From: VRUE01 sp036271315
Lineage (GTDB): Bacteria; Actinomycetota; Thermoleophilia; Solirubrobacterales; 70-9
Direction: 5' to 3'
DNA length: 18,556 bases
Assembly: GCA_036271315.1 (NCBI GenBank)
Contig: DATBAV010000039.1
Coordinates: 1 to 18,556 of the forward strand
Below the pieces are notes generated by a model, which was given only the letters and a program-made list of their open reading frames with translations, was not told where the DNA came from and made no database searches. This document shows positions 6,165 to 13,075 of this stretch, in pieces. Position 1 is the stretch's first letter. Every line of letters begins with the position of its first letter. Both the position numbers and the translations under genes were made by a program.

Positions 6165-7926
6165 GCGCCACCGAAAAGAGACCCGGTCGGTCCGCCGCAT
6201 GGCGGCACTAGCTGCCGTCGCTTCGCTTTGCCTTGCCCTGCTCGTCCCTGCGAGCGCCTTCGCCCATGCCCAGCTGGTCGGGACCACCCCGCAGTCTGGG
6301 ACGACCGTGAAGACCCAGCCCAAAGAGGTCATCTTCAAGTACAACCAGCCGGTCGGCGGCACCGTGGGCGCGGTTCGCGTCTACAACGCCCAGGGCGATC
6401 AGGTCGACAACCTCGACGTCGCCCACCCCGGCGGCCATCAGTCCTGGATGGGGGTGGGGCTCAAGCCGAACCTCCCTGACGGCACCTACACCGCGACCTA
6501 CCGAGTGATCTCGGCCGATACCCACATCGTCTACGGCGGCCTGGTTTTCAGCATCGGCCACGCCGGGCCGGCCCCCAAGTACACGGTCGCCGGGCTGATC
6601 TCCAAGAACCAGACGGGCGAGGTGACCAAACTCGCCTTCGGCGCGGTCCGGGCGCTCGACTACCTCTCGATCGCCCTGATGGTCGGCGGTCTGATCTTTC
6701 TCTTCTTCGCTTGGCGACCCGCGATCTCGGCCCTCAGCGGAGCCGGGGAGAGCGCCGCGGACGCCAAGAAGGCGTTCGGGCGGCGCTTCGGGCGCCTCCT
6801 CGCCTTCGCCGTCGCGCTCGGCATCGCGGTCAGCGTCCTCGGGATCCTCCTGCAGGGGGCGAGCGCTGCCGGCGTCTCGTTTTGGGCCTCGCTCAAGGGG
6901 CCGATCATCCGCGACACCCTGCACAGCCGCTTCGGCACGGTCTGGGGACTGCGCGCGATCGACTGGCTGGCGCTCGGCGCCCTGATGATCGCGGCCTGGA
7001 AGCTGCCCCGGGCGAGGCGCTGGCTAACAGCCCTGATCGGGCTTGGGGCTCTGTATCTGGCGATGACTCCGGCGCTTGCCGGCCACCCCAGCATCCAGAG
7101 CCCTGTGGTGATCTTCTTCCCGACCAACGTCATCCACGTCACCGCGGCAAGCATCTGGGTCGGCGGGATCGCCTGCTTCCTCTTCGCGCTGCCGGCCGCG
7201 ACCCGCAGGCTGGCTCCCGAGGATCGCAGCCGCCTCCTGCTGGGCACGATGGCGCGCTTCTCGCCCTTTGCCCTGGGAGCGGTGATCGCGATCGCGATCA
7301 CCGGCGTGATCCAGGCCTACATCGACGTGCGCAGTGTGCACGCGCTCTTCGGCACGACCTATGGGCTCCTGGTCGTTGCCAAGGTTTTCCTACTCCTATT
7401 CCTGATCGGGTTCGGCACGCTCAACCGCCAGCGCATCCTGCCTGCCCTGAAGGAGTTGGTCGAGCGTGCGGCATCGCTCGGTTGGGTCGGCGCCTGGGCT
7501 CGCAATAGCTTCCGCGGCGAGCTCTCGCTGATGCTGATCGTGTTCGGCGTCACCGCGGCGCTGGTCTCCTACGCGCCGCCGATCGACGCGGCGCAGGGGC
7601 CGGTCTCGATCAACACGACCCTCGGCCCGGCCGAGCTGGAGATGACGGTCGAACCGGCGAAGGTCGGGCCCAACTCGATCCACCTCTACCTGATCAACGC
7701 CAAAGATGGCTCCCAGTTCACCGCGACCAAACAGCTCACCGTCACCGCCGAACTGCCCTCCAAGCAGATCGGGCCGTTGCCGCTGAAGGCCAACCTCGCC
7801 GGTCCCGGCCACTACGTGCTGAGCGGCGCCGAGTTCAGCCCCGGCGGCACCTGGGAAGTCCAGATCACCGACAGAGTCTCCGCCTATCAGCAGTACTCAA
7901 AGACGGTCACGGTGCCGATCGGATGA
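6157..7926 (+). CDS. CopC-CopD fusion with C-terminal YtkA-like domain; copper binding and uptake
   Basis: A 589-residue copper protein. A signal peptide ends at SAFA, so the mature chain starts with H37 (HAQLVGTTP). The CopC beta-sandwich (about 37-130) has the second copper site SADTH (D121, H123), so the mature N-terminal His and the DxH pair needed for Cu(II) are present. About eight membrane helices (about 165-475) form the CopD domain, with HPSIQSPVV and IHVTAASIWVGG as recognisable CopD blocks. The last about 105 residues form an outside beta domain like YtkA/FixH. Such fusions are known in Actinobacteria and are linked to copper import or tolerance. The ATG at 6157 overlaps the SCO1 stop; Met15 (6199) is a possible shorter start. 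Its TGA overlaps the next ATG by 4 nt (ATGA). Confidence 0.92.
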   Translation: MIERHRKETRSVRRMAALAAVASLCLALLVPASAFAHAQLVGTTPQSGTTVKTQPKEVIFKYNQPVGGTVGAVRVYNAQGDQVDNLDVAHPGGHQSWMGVGLKPNLPDGTYTATYRVISADTHIVYGGLVFSIGHAGPAPKYTVAGLISKNQTGEVTKLAFGAVRALDYLSIALMVGGLIFLFFAWRPAISALSGAGESAADAKKAFGRRFGRLLAFAVALGIAVSVLGILLQGASAAGVSFWASLKGPIIRDTLHSRFGTVWGLRAIDWLALGALMIAAWKLPRARRWLTALIGLGALYLAMTPALAGHPSIQSPVVIFFPTNVIHVTAASIWVGGIACFLFALPAATRRLAPEDRSRLLLGTMARFSPFALGAVIAIAITGVIQAYIDVRSVHALFGTTYGLLVVAKVFLLLFLIGFGTLNRQRILPALKELVERAASLGWVGAWARNSFRGELSLMLIVFGVTAALVSYAPPIDAAQGPVSINTTLGPAELEMTVEPAKVGPNSIHLYLINAKDGSQFTATKQLTVTAELPSKQIGPLPLKANLAGPGHYVLSGAEFSPGGTWEVQITDRVSAYQQYSKTVTVPIG

Positions 7927-8258
7927 GCCGCCTCTCTGCATCGCCGCGTTTGCGCTCGGCCCTCTTTGGCCTCCTGCCGGCGATCCTACTGGTGGCGGGA
8001 TCGCCCCAGGCGAGGGAAGTTATCGCCTACCTCGCGCCCTTCCTGGTCTTGGTTGCTGTCCTCCTCGCCGGCCGCTATCCCGGCGAGAGGCTGATTCGGA
8101 CATCGTGCTCTGCGCCGCCCGTGCGGCGCGAGCCACCCCCGGAATCGCGAACCGGCGCCACCGAGCCACGCGCTCGCCGAGCGCCCCTGCTGGCCTTCGC
8201 CGAGGCAGGACGGGCGCCGCCGTGCTCGCTGCGGCAACCAGATCCTTGTCCGATTTGA
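7923..8258 (+). CDS. Small membrane protein with AGRYPGE motif (copy 2)
   Basis: A 111-residue paralogue of the protein at 4394-4726. Two hydrophobic segments (about 12-26 and 33-49) lead into AGRYPGERLI (motif 49-55). An Arg/Pro-rich tail follows, containing the shared LLAFAEAGRAPP. The tail also has cysteines (C62, C100 region and near the end) that copy 1 lacks. The ATG overlaps the CopCD stop by 4 nt, which supports real coupled translation. It ends 15 nt before the YcnI gene. The function is unknown. I know of no named family for it. The fixed position before secreted copper proteins suggests a shared accessory role. Confidence 0.75.
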   Translation: MSRLSASPRLRSALFGLLPAILLVAGSPQAREVIAYLAPFLVLVAVLLAGRYPGERLIRTSCSAPPVRREPPPESRTGATEPRARRAPLLAFAEAGRAPPCSLRQPDPCPI

Positions 8259-8273
8259 CTTAGGAGGTTTCAA

Positions 8274-8993
8274 ATGCTGAAGCGAACCGCGCTCTTTTGC
8301 GTGACTGCCGTCGCCTTGCTGCTGCCCGCGGCGGCCCAAGCGCACGTCAGCGTGCATCCCAACACCGTGCCGGAAGGCGCCTTTGCGACGCTCAACGTCC
8401 GGGTGCCGGGCGAGGAAGAAAGCGCCTACGCCTACAAAATCGCCACCCTGTTCCCGGCCGGCTTCACCGACGTCTCTATCCAAAACGTCCCCGACTGGAC
8501 GGCCAAAGTGGTGAGCAAGAAGCTCGCCAAGCCGATCGAAACCGATGACGGGCCGGTCACCGAAGAGGTCTCCCAGGTGATCTGGACGGGGAACAAATCG
8601 GTCGACGGTCGCCTCGACAACGGCAGGTTCATGCAGTTCCCGCTCTCGATCGCCATGCCCGAAGGCATCGCCGGCAAGTCGCTGGCGTTCAAGACGCTGG
8701 AGTACTACAGCAACGGGAAAGTCATCCACTGGATCGGCGCCCCGGACGCCGAATTCCCGGCACCGACCGTCAACATCACGACAAAAGGCGGTGTCCTCCA
8801 AGACATTGCCGGCGGCGAGGCCGGTCCGACCCCCGGCGAGGTGCCGGGAGCAGAAGCGGCTCCGTCCTCGAGCTCAACTTCGTCATCGAGCGACAGCGCC
8901 AGCAAGGGCCTCGGCATCGCCGCACTGATCGTCGGCGCGCTTGGCCTATTGGCAGGCGGCGCGGCACTCGTGCGGTCTCGTCGAACGGGGTAG
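8274..8993 (+). CDS. YcnI family (DUF1775) copper-binding protein, membrane anchored
   Basis: A 239-residue secreted protein. The signal peptide ends AAAQA, so the mature chain begins HVSVHPNTVPEG (H24 first), the hallmark of YcnI proteins. In Bacillus the corresponding N-terminal histidine forms a mono-histidine copper site. The domain runs to about residue 165, with FPAGFTDVSI, WTAKV and VIHWIGAPD blocks. A Ser/Pro-rich linker (about 180-205), one membrane helix (about 210-232) and an RSRRTG tail anchor it. It has the best ribosome site in the operon (AGGAGGT at 8262-8268). YcnI genes commonly sit beside copC/copD, as here. It is the last gene of the operon and converges on the SDR gene 14 nt away. 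Confidence 0.93.
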   Translation: MLKRTALFCVTAVALLLPAAAQAHVSVHPNTVPEGAFATLNVRVPGEEESAYAYKIATLFPAGFTDVSIQNVPDWTAKVVSKKLAKPIETDDGPVTEEVSQVIWTGNKSVDGRLDNGRFMQFPLSIAMPEGIAGKSLAFKTLEYYSNGKVIHWIGAPDAEFPAPTVNITTKGGVLQDIAGGEAGPTPGEVPGAEAAPSSSSTSSSSDSASKGLGIAALIVGALGLLAGGAALVRSRRTG

Positions 8994-9007
8994 AGGTGGA
9001 GAGCCGG

Positions 9008-10066
9008 CTAGGGCTTGTCAAGCATGCTGCGGGCGCACTCGACGATCGTCTCATCGATCGCTCGGGGCGCCCATCCGAGCAGCTCTTCGGCCCGCTTGCT
9101 CGAGTACTCCTGCTTGCGGCCGAGCTGGCCGGCGACCGAGCGCACGCCGGGATCGAAAAGGCCCATCGCACGAACGAGAAGGTCGGGAACGGATCTCTTC
9201 GGCACCTTCGGCGCGTCCGACCCCAACTGGTCGCGCAGGACCCTGGCGACGTCCGCCATCCACTCGAAGGAGCGGACCGCGATCAGGCGCTTGCCGCCGG
9301 CACCGGGGTCGCTCATTGCCCGAATCTGAAGGTCGGCGACGTCGCGGACGTCGACGAGGTTGAACCCGATCCGCGGCGCGCCGGGCATTCCGGAAAGCAA
9401 CCGCTGCACGACTTCGAGCGAGGGGGAGCGCTCGCTGCTCAGCACGGGCCCGAGGATGGCGCCGGGGTTGACGACCGCCAAGCGCTCCGTCTCGCCCATC
9501 TCCTCGACCAGGTCCCAGGCCGCGCGCTCGGCGATCGTCTTGGAGCGCGCATAGGGCGTGAGCGTGGAATCGTCGAGGTCGGTCCACTCCGACTCGTCGA
9601 GGCGCTGCGTCGAGGCCTTGGCACTGCCACCGACGGCGGCAACCGAGGAGGTGACGACGATCCGCGAGGCCCCGGCTGCCAAGGCGGCGCGCAGCACACG
9701 CAGCGTTCCCTCACGCGCGGGCACGATCAGCTCGTCGGGGTCCTTCGGCTGAACCAGGGGGAACGGCGAGGCGACGTGCAGGACGTGGCTGCACCCATCC
9801 ACCGCCTCCTCCCAGCCCGTGTCGCTCCGCAGGTCCGCGGCGAGCACCGAGAGTCGTTGGCCAGCCTCGGGCGGCGGGTCGACAGAGGCCTTTTCCCCTG
9901 GCTCGCTCGAGAGGTTCCGCACCCTGGCCCTGACCTCCAGCTCGCGCGAGAGATCCCGCACCGTGGTCCTGACCGAGTAGCCGCGGTGCAGGAGCTCGGC
10001 CACGCACCAACCCCCAAGGAAGCCGGAGCCACCGGTGACGAGAACCGTCTTTTGCTCCTCCGCCAT
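9008..10066 (-). CDS. Extended SDR: NAD(P)-dependent epimerase/dihydroflavonol reductase-like
   Basis: A 352-residue cytoplasmic oxidoreductase. The Rossmann fold begins VLVTGGSGFLGG (glycine motif 12-18). ADLRSDTGW provides the usual adenine contact, and the active site shows SSVAAVGG upstream of YARSK (Y172, K176). NPGAILGP follows. This pattern fits atypical or extended SDRs of the dihydroflavonol-4-reductase/aldehyde reductase group, which reduce a ketone or aldehyde using NADPH. The substrate cannot be assigned. An insertion of about 25 charged residues (about 40-70) follows the second strand. It lies 25 nt after the cupin gene on the same strand, but TAGGCT (10079-10074) placed 7 nt before its ATG may give it its own leaderless transcript. 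Confidence 0.88.
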   Translation of the reverse strand: MAEEQKTVLVTGGSGFLGGWCVAELLHRGYSVRTTVRDLSRELEVRARVRNLSSEPGEKASVDPPPEAGQRLSVLAADLRSDTGWEEAVDGCSHVLHVASPFPLVQPKDPDELIVPAREGTLRVLRAALAAGASRIVVTSSVAAVGGSAKASTQRLDESEWTDLDDSTLTPYARSKTIAERAAWDLVEEMGETERLAVVNPGAILGPVLSSERSPSLEVVQRLLSGMPGAPRIGFNLVDVRDVADLQIRAMSDPGAGGKRLIAVRSFEWMADVARVLRDQLGSDAPKVPKRSVPDLLVRAMGLFDPGVRSVAGQLGRKQEYSSKRAEELLGWAPRAIDETIVECARSMLDKP

Positions 10067-10073
10067 CGTCAGG

Positions 10074-10079
10074 AGCCTA
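10074..10079 (-). promoter_or_regulatory. Putative -10 element of the SDR gene
   Basis: The minus strand reads TAGGCT, 7 nt before the ATG. There is no ribosome site. It is one of several TANNNT boxes at this spacing in the window, which suggests leaderless transcription. No -35 is evident. Confidence 0.4.
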
Positions 10080-10091
10080 TCCCTCGCGGGC

Positions 10092-10619
10092 TCAGGTCTC
10101 GGTCCGCAGCCGGAAAAGCCGTCCCAGGCCGGCCAAGGCGTTCGTGGCGATCCGCTCCCGCGCGCGGCCCGGGCGGATCGTCTCGGGGTACTCCAGCATC
10201 AGCATCGAGAGGTAGAGGGGCAGCCGCGGATCCTTGACTCCCTTGATCCCGCGTGCCTTCATCAGCCGGTAGATCTGTTCGATGTAGTCCTCGAAGCGCA
10301 CCGCGGGGCGGTGGACGTTGCGAACGCGGACGGTTTTTCCGCTCCGGTTCTTGAAGGTGTGCAGCGCCTGCGGGGGAACCGACGCCGACTCGCCGACGGT
10401 CAGAGTGCTCCATTTGCCGTCGACCATCAGGTCCAATTCTCCCTCGATCACCTCGAAGGACTCCTCGGGAGTCGGGTGCACATGTGGGGGAGGGGCGACC
10501 GAACCGGAGGGCAGGGTGAAATCCATGCCGACGAACTCGCCGCCGCTGTCCGCCGCCGCCGCGGTCACCGCATAGACGCTTCCGTCCGGCATCTCGAAGC
10601 GATCTCCAGTCTGAGCCAT
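10092..10619 (-). CDS. Cupin domain protein
   Basis: A 175-residue protein with a single cupin barrel. The metal-binding motif PPPHVHPTPEESFEVIEGE gives two His and a Glu as ligands; the later VPPQALHTFKN supplies the second cupin motif with its His. The C-terminal about 60 residues are helical and basic and end LFRLRTET. Function is not assignable: such small cupins may be isomerases, dioxygenases or binding proteins. The frame opens 7 codons earlier at 10640, but that start lies inside a hairpin. The ATG at 10619 has a TAGAGT hexamer 8 nt upstream. The SDR gene follows by 25 nt, so the two may act in one pathway. Confidence 0.82.
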   Translation of the reverse strand: MAQTGDRFEMPDGSVYAVTAAAADSGGEFVGMDFTLPSGSVAPPPHVHPTPEESFEVIEGELDLMVDGKWSTLTVGESASVPPQALHTFKNRSGKTVRVRNVHRPAVRFEDYIEQIYRLMKARGIKGVKDPRLPLYLSMLMLEYPETIRPGRARERIATNALAGLGRLFRLRTET

Positions 10620-10627
10620 CGCCGGCG

Positions 10628-10633
10628 ACTCTA
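10628..10633 (-). promoter_or_regulatory. Putative -10 element of the cupin gene
   Basis: The minus strand reads TAGAGT, 8 nt before the ATG at 10619. It matches TANNNT at leaderless spacing and supports the shorter start. Confidence 0.4.
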
Positions 10634-10672
10634 GTCGCATCTGCCGCCCTCGCGGGCGACAGATTTGCGATT
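10633..10672 (-). terminator. Imperfect long hairpin between desaturase and cupin genes
   Basis: TCGCA (10635-10639) pairs with TGCGA (10666-10670), TCTG (10640-10643) with CAGA (10660-10663), and CGCCC (10645-10649) with GGGCG (10654-10658) around a TCGC loop. That is 14 paired positions with one mismatch and a TT bulge. It lies just after the desaturase stop on the minus strand, so a terminator is the simplest reading. No T-tract follows, so it may also be an mRNA end stabiliser. Confidence 0.45.
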
Positions 10673-10692
10673 GCGACTGTGGGCCGGGAACG

Positions 10693-11832
10693 TCAGGCGG
10701 CGACCGGCACTCGCTTCTTCTCTTCTTCGGGCGCCACTGGTAGCTGACCGTCTCGGCGACCCTTTCGGTCGGGAAGCGCGAGGCGGCAGATCTTCTTGAC
10801 GACGCTGCCGAACTGCTTGCCCAGCGGGCCGACGTTGTAGGGGATGCCGTAGCGCTCGCAGATCTCGCGCACCTCGGTTGAGATTTCCGCGTAGCGATTG
10901 GCCGGCAGGTCCGGGAACAGATGGTGCTCGATCTGGAAGCTGAGGTTGCCGGAGAGGATGTGGAAGGGCCGGCTGCCGCTGAGGTTCGCCGAGCCGAGCA
11001 GCTGGCGGTAGTACCACTCGCCGCGGCTCTCGTTCTCGGTCTCCTCCTCGGTGAACTCGTGGGTGCCTTCGGGGAAGTGCCCGCAGAAGATGATCGTGAA
11101 CGACCAGACGTTGCGAACCAGGTTGGCGGTCGCGTTGCCGGCTAGGGGAAAGAGGAAGAACGGGCCCGACAGCGCCGGGAAGATCACGTAGTCCTTCAGG
11201 GTCTGGCGGCGGACCTTCTTCCAGATCCCGCTGAGCAGCTTGCGCTTGTCGGCGAGCTTCGCCTCGCCGCTAGTCAGGCGCTCGACTTCGAGGTCGTGCA
11301 GGGCGACGCCGTACTGGAAGAACAGCGCCAGCAGGGTCGCGTAGACGGGGTTTCCCAGGTAATAGGGAGTCCAGCGCTGGTCCTCCGACATGCGCAGCAC
11401 GCCATAGCCGATGTCGCGGTCCTTGCCGACGATGTTGGTGTGGGTGTGGTGCATGTAGTTGTGGGAGTGGCGCCACTGGTCGGCCGGGCAGGCGTTGTCC
11501 CACTCGAACTGCTTGCCGGAGAGCGCCGGGTCGTTCATCCAGTCGTACTGGCCGTGCATCACGTTGTGGCCGATCTCCATGTTGTCGAGGATCTTGGAGA
11601 GCGAGAGGGCGGTCGTGCCGGCGATCCAGGCTGGCGGGAAGACCCCCGCCCAGAGCAGGCCGCGGCCGGCAACCTCGAGCCCTCGCTGGGCGCGGATCAC
11701 CTTGCGGATGTAGTTGGCGTCGCGTTCGCCGCGATCGGCGAGCACGCGCTGGCGGATCGCGTCGAGCTCCTCGCCGAAGCTCTCGATCTGCTCCGGGGTA
11801 AGCGGAATTTGGCTCTCGGTTGTGCTGCTCAT
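10693..11832 (-). CDS. Membrane fatty acid desaturase (DesA3-like, acyl-CoA or acyl-lipid)
   Basis: A 379-residue membrane di-iron enzyme that introduces a cis double bond into a fatty acyl chain using O2 and electrons from a reductase. All three histidine boxes are present: HNVMH (H89, H93), HSHNYMHHTH (H122-H131) and QIEHHLFP (H303, H304). Hydrophobic segments flank them (about 68-86 and 225-265). I start at the ATG at 11832, which has AAAGG about 8 nt upstream; the frame opens 10 codons earlier without such support. The preceding gene encodes the matching [2Fe-2S] reductase, 26 nt upstream on the same strand. The pairing mirrors mycobacterial DesA3 with Rv3230c. A delta-9 position is likely by analogy but is not shown by the sequence. 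Confidence 0.92.
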   Translation of the reverse strand: MSSTTESQIPLTPEQIESFGEELDAIRQRVLADRGERDANYIRKVIRAQRGLEVAGRGLLWAGVFPPAWIAGTTALSLSKILDNMEIGHNVMHGQYDWMNDPALSGKQFEWDNACPADQWRHSHNYMHHTHTNIVGKDRDIGYGVLRMSEDQRWTPYYLGNPVYATLLALFFQYGVALHDLEVERLTSGEAKLADKRKLLSGIWKKVRRQTLKDYVIFPALSGPFFLFPLAGNATANLVRNVWSFTIIFCGHFPEGTHEFTEEETENESRGEWYYRQLLGSANLSGSRPFHILSGNLSFQIEHHLFPDLPANRYAEISTEVREICERYGIPYNVGPLGKQFGSVVKKICRLALPDRKGRRDGQLPVAPEEEKKRVPVAA

Positions 11833-11858
11833 TTGGCTGCCTTTCGTTGAAAGTCGGT

Positions 11859-12962
11859 TCAAAGGTCGATGACGAGATCGCTGAGCGGGGCCGAGATGCA
11901 GAGCTGGATCTCCTCGTCGGGTGCGGCGGAGACCTCATCGGTGAGCAGGTTCTTGACGGTGCCGCTCAGCTTGCGGCAGGTGCAGGTGTGGCAGATCCCC
12001 ATGCGGCAGCCCGATTGCGCCGGGACACCGGCCTGCTCGGCCTGCTCGAGGATCGAGGCACCGCTGTTCTCAACCTCGAGGTCGGAGCCGGCGAAGCGGA
12101 TCGAGCCCGTTCCGGGCTCGCCGATGGGAAGCAGGCTGGGGGGGACGAAGCTCTCGACGTGCAGCCGCTGCTCGAGGCCGTTGGCCCAGGTGCCGCGCAC
12201 CGCGTCGAGCAGGGCCGGGGGGCCGCAGGCAAAGGTCTCCGCCGCGATGAAGGAGGGGTCGGCCTGGGGAAGGTGGGTCGGGCTGAAATAACCATCGAGC
12301 TCGCCGGCTCCGGGCGCTCGCGTGTAGGAGCGGCTCAGCTTGAAGTTCGGGTTCTCGGCCGCGAGGCGGTCGAGTTCCTCGCGATAGATCGCGCGGTCGG
12401 GGTCCGGGGCGTACTGGATCAGCGCGATCTGTCCCGCGTGTTCCTCGGCGCAGAGGGTGCGGAGGATCGCCATCAGGGGGGTGATGCCGCTGCCGCCGCC
12501 GATCAGCAGGATCGAGTCCGGGCGTGAGTCTGGAAGGTGAAAGTCGCCATCGGCCTGCGAGAGGCCGAGCACCATGCCGGGCTGAGCACGGTCCACGAGG
12601 AAGTTCGAGACCAGGCCGTCGGGGTGGCGCTTGACCGTGATCTCCAGTTCGCGGCCGCAGTCCTCCGGCGAGGCGGGGGAGTAGCAGCGCCTGTGGCGCA
12701 CGCCGTCGATCTCGACCGCGACCTGTACGAACTGGCCGGCGCGGAGGCCGCGCCAGGCGCGATTGGTGCGCAAGCTCAGGGTGGCGCTGTCCTCGCTGCC
12801 GCGTTCGATCCCAACCACCTCGGCCCTGCACTCGCCGATAACGAGAGTCGGGCTGATCTGCTCGAGGTAGCGATCGATCCCGTGCGGTCCGGCGATCGCG
12901 TCGAACAGGCGCCGGGCGGGAATTCCGCGGCGGCGAGTCGGGGCTGTGGCTGTCGGACTCAT
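11859..12962 (-). CDS. Ferredoxin-NADP reductase-type flavoprotein with C-terminal [2Fe-2S] domain
   Basis: A 367-residue soluble electron-transfer protein for the desaturase. The FAD domain shows RCYS (R92-S95). The NAD(P) domain has GGGSGITP (G155 onward), ending with the FACGPPALLD nucleotide contact. A plant-type ferredoxin domain at the C-terminus has ligands C319, C324, C327 and C355 (SGCRMGICHTC, then QLC). It passes electrons from NAD(P)H through FAD and the cluster to the di-iron desaturase at the membrane. The ATG at 12962 has a strong ribosome site (GGAGG about 4 nt away); a longer frame to 13034 would run into the operator. It is the first gene of the operon, divergent from a MerR regulator. 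Confidence 0.92.
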   Translation of the reverse strand: MSPTATAPTRRRGIPARRLFDAIAGPHGIDRYLEQISPTLVIGECRAEVVGIERGSEDSATLSLRTNRAWRGLRAGQFVQVAVEIDGVRHRRCYSPASPEDCGRELEITVKRHPDGLVSNFLVDRAQPGMVLGLSQADGDFHLPDSRPDSILLIGGGSGITPLMAILRTLCAEEHAGQIALIQYAPDPDRAIYREELDRLAAENPNFKLSRSYTRAPGAGELDGYFSPTHLPQADPSFIAAETFACGPPALLDAVRGTWANGLEQRLHVESFVPPSLLPIGEPGTGSIRFAGSDLEVENSGASILEQAEQAGVPAQSGCRMGICHTCTCRKLSGTVKNLLTDEVSAAPDEEIQLCISAPLSDLVIDL

Positions 12963-13075
12963 GCTCCTCCTTTTCCCTGGCTGTTTTGCAGCAATACCCG
13001 TGACGGAAGACAACGTAACACCAACTGACGTCACGTCAACTAGCGCGCCGTCTTTCAGTGATAGGTTTCACACAG
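12963..13075. promoter_or_regulatory. Divergent promoter/operator of the reductase-desaturase operon and merR gene
   Basis: TGACG-TCA-CGTCA (13026-13038) is an inverted repeat containing the perfect palindrome TGACGTCA. A further TGACG lies at 13001-13005. On the minus strand TTGACG (13039-13034), a 16-bp spacer and TACGTT (13017-13012) form a plausible promoter overlapped by the repeat. On the plus strand GTGATA-GG-TTTCAC (13058-13071) is a near-perfect repeat overlapping TAGGTT (13062-13067), which is 8 nt before the merR ATG. The layout suggests control of both directions by the MerR protein; this is inference. Confidence 0.5.

Noticed and set aside
8996..10237. Open frame of 413 codons on the plus strand opposite the SDR and cupin genes
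   Set aside because: It spans two genes with clear motifs on the other strand, has no family features, and its composition is that of an antisense frame.
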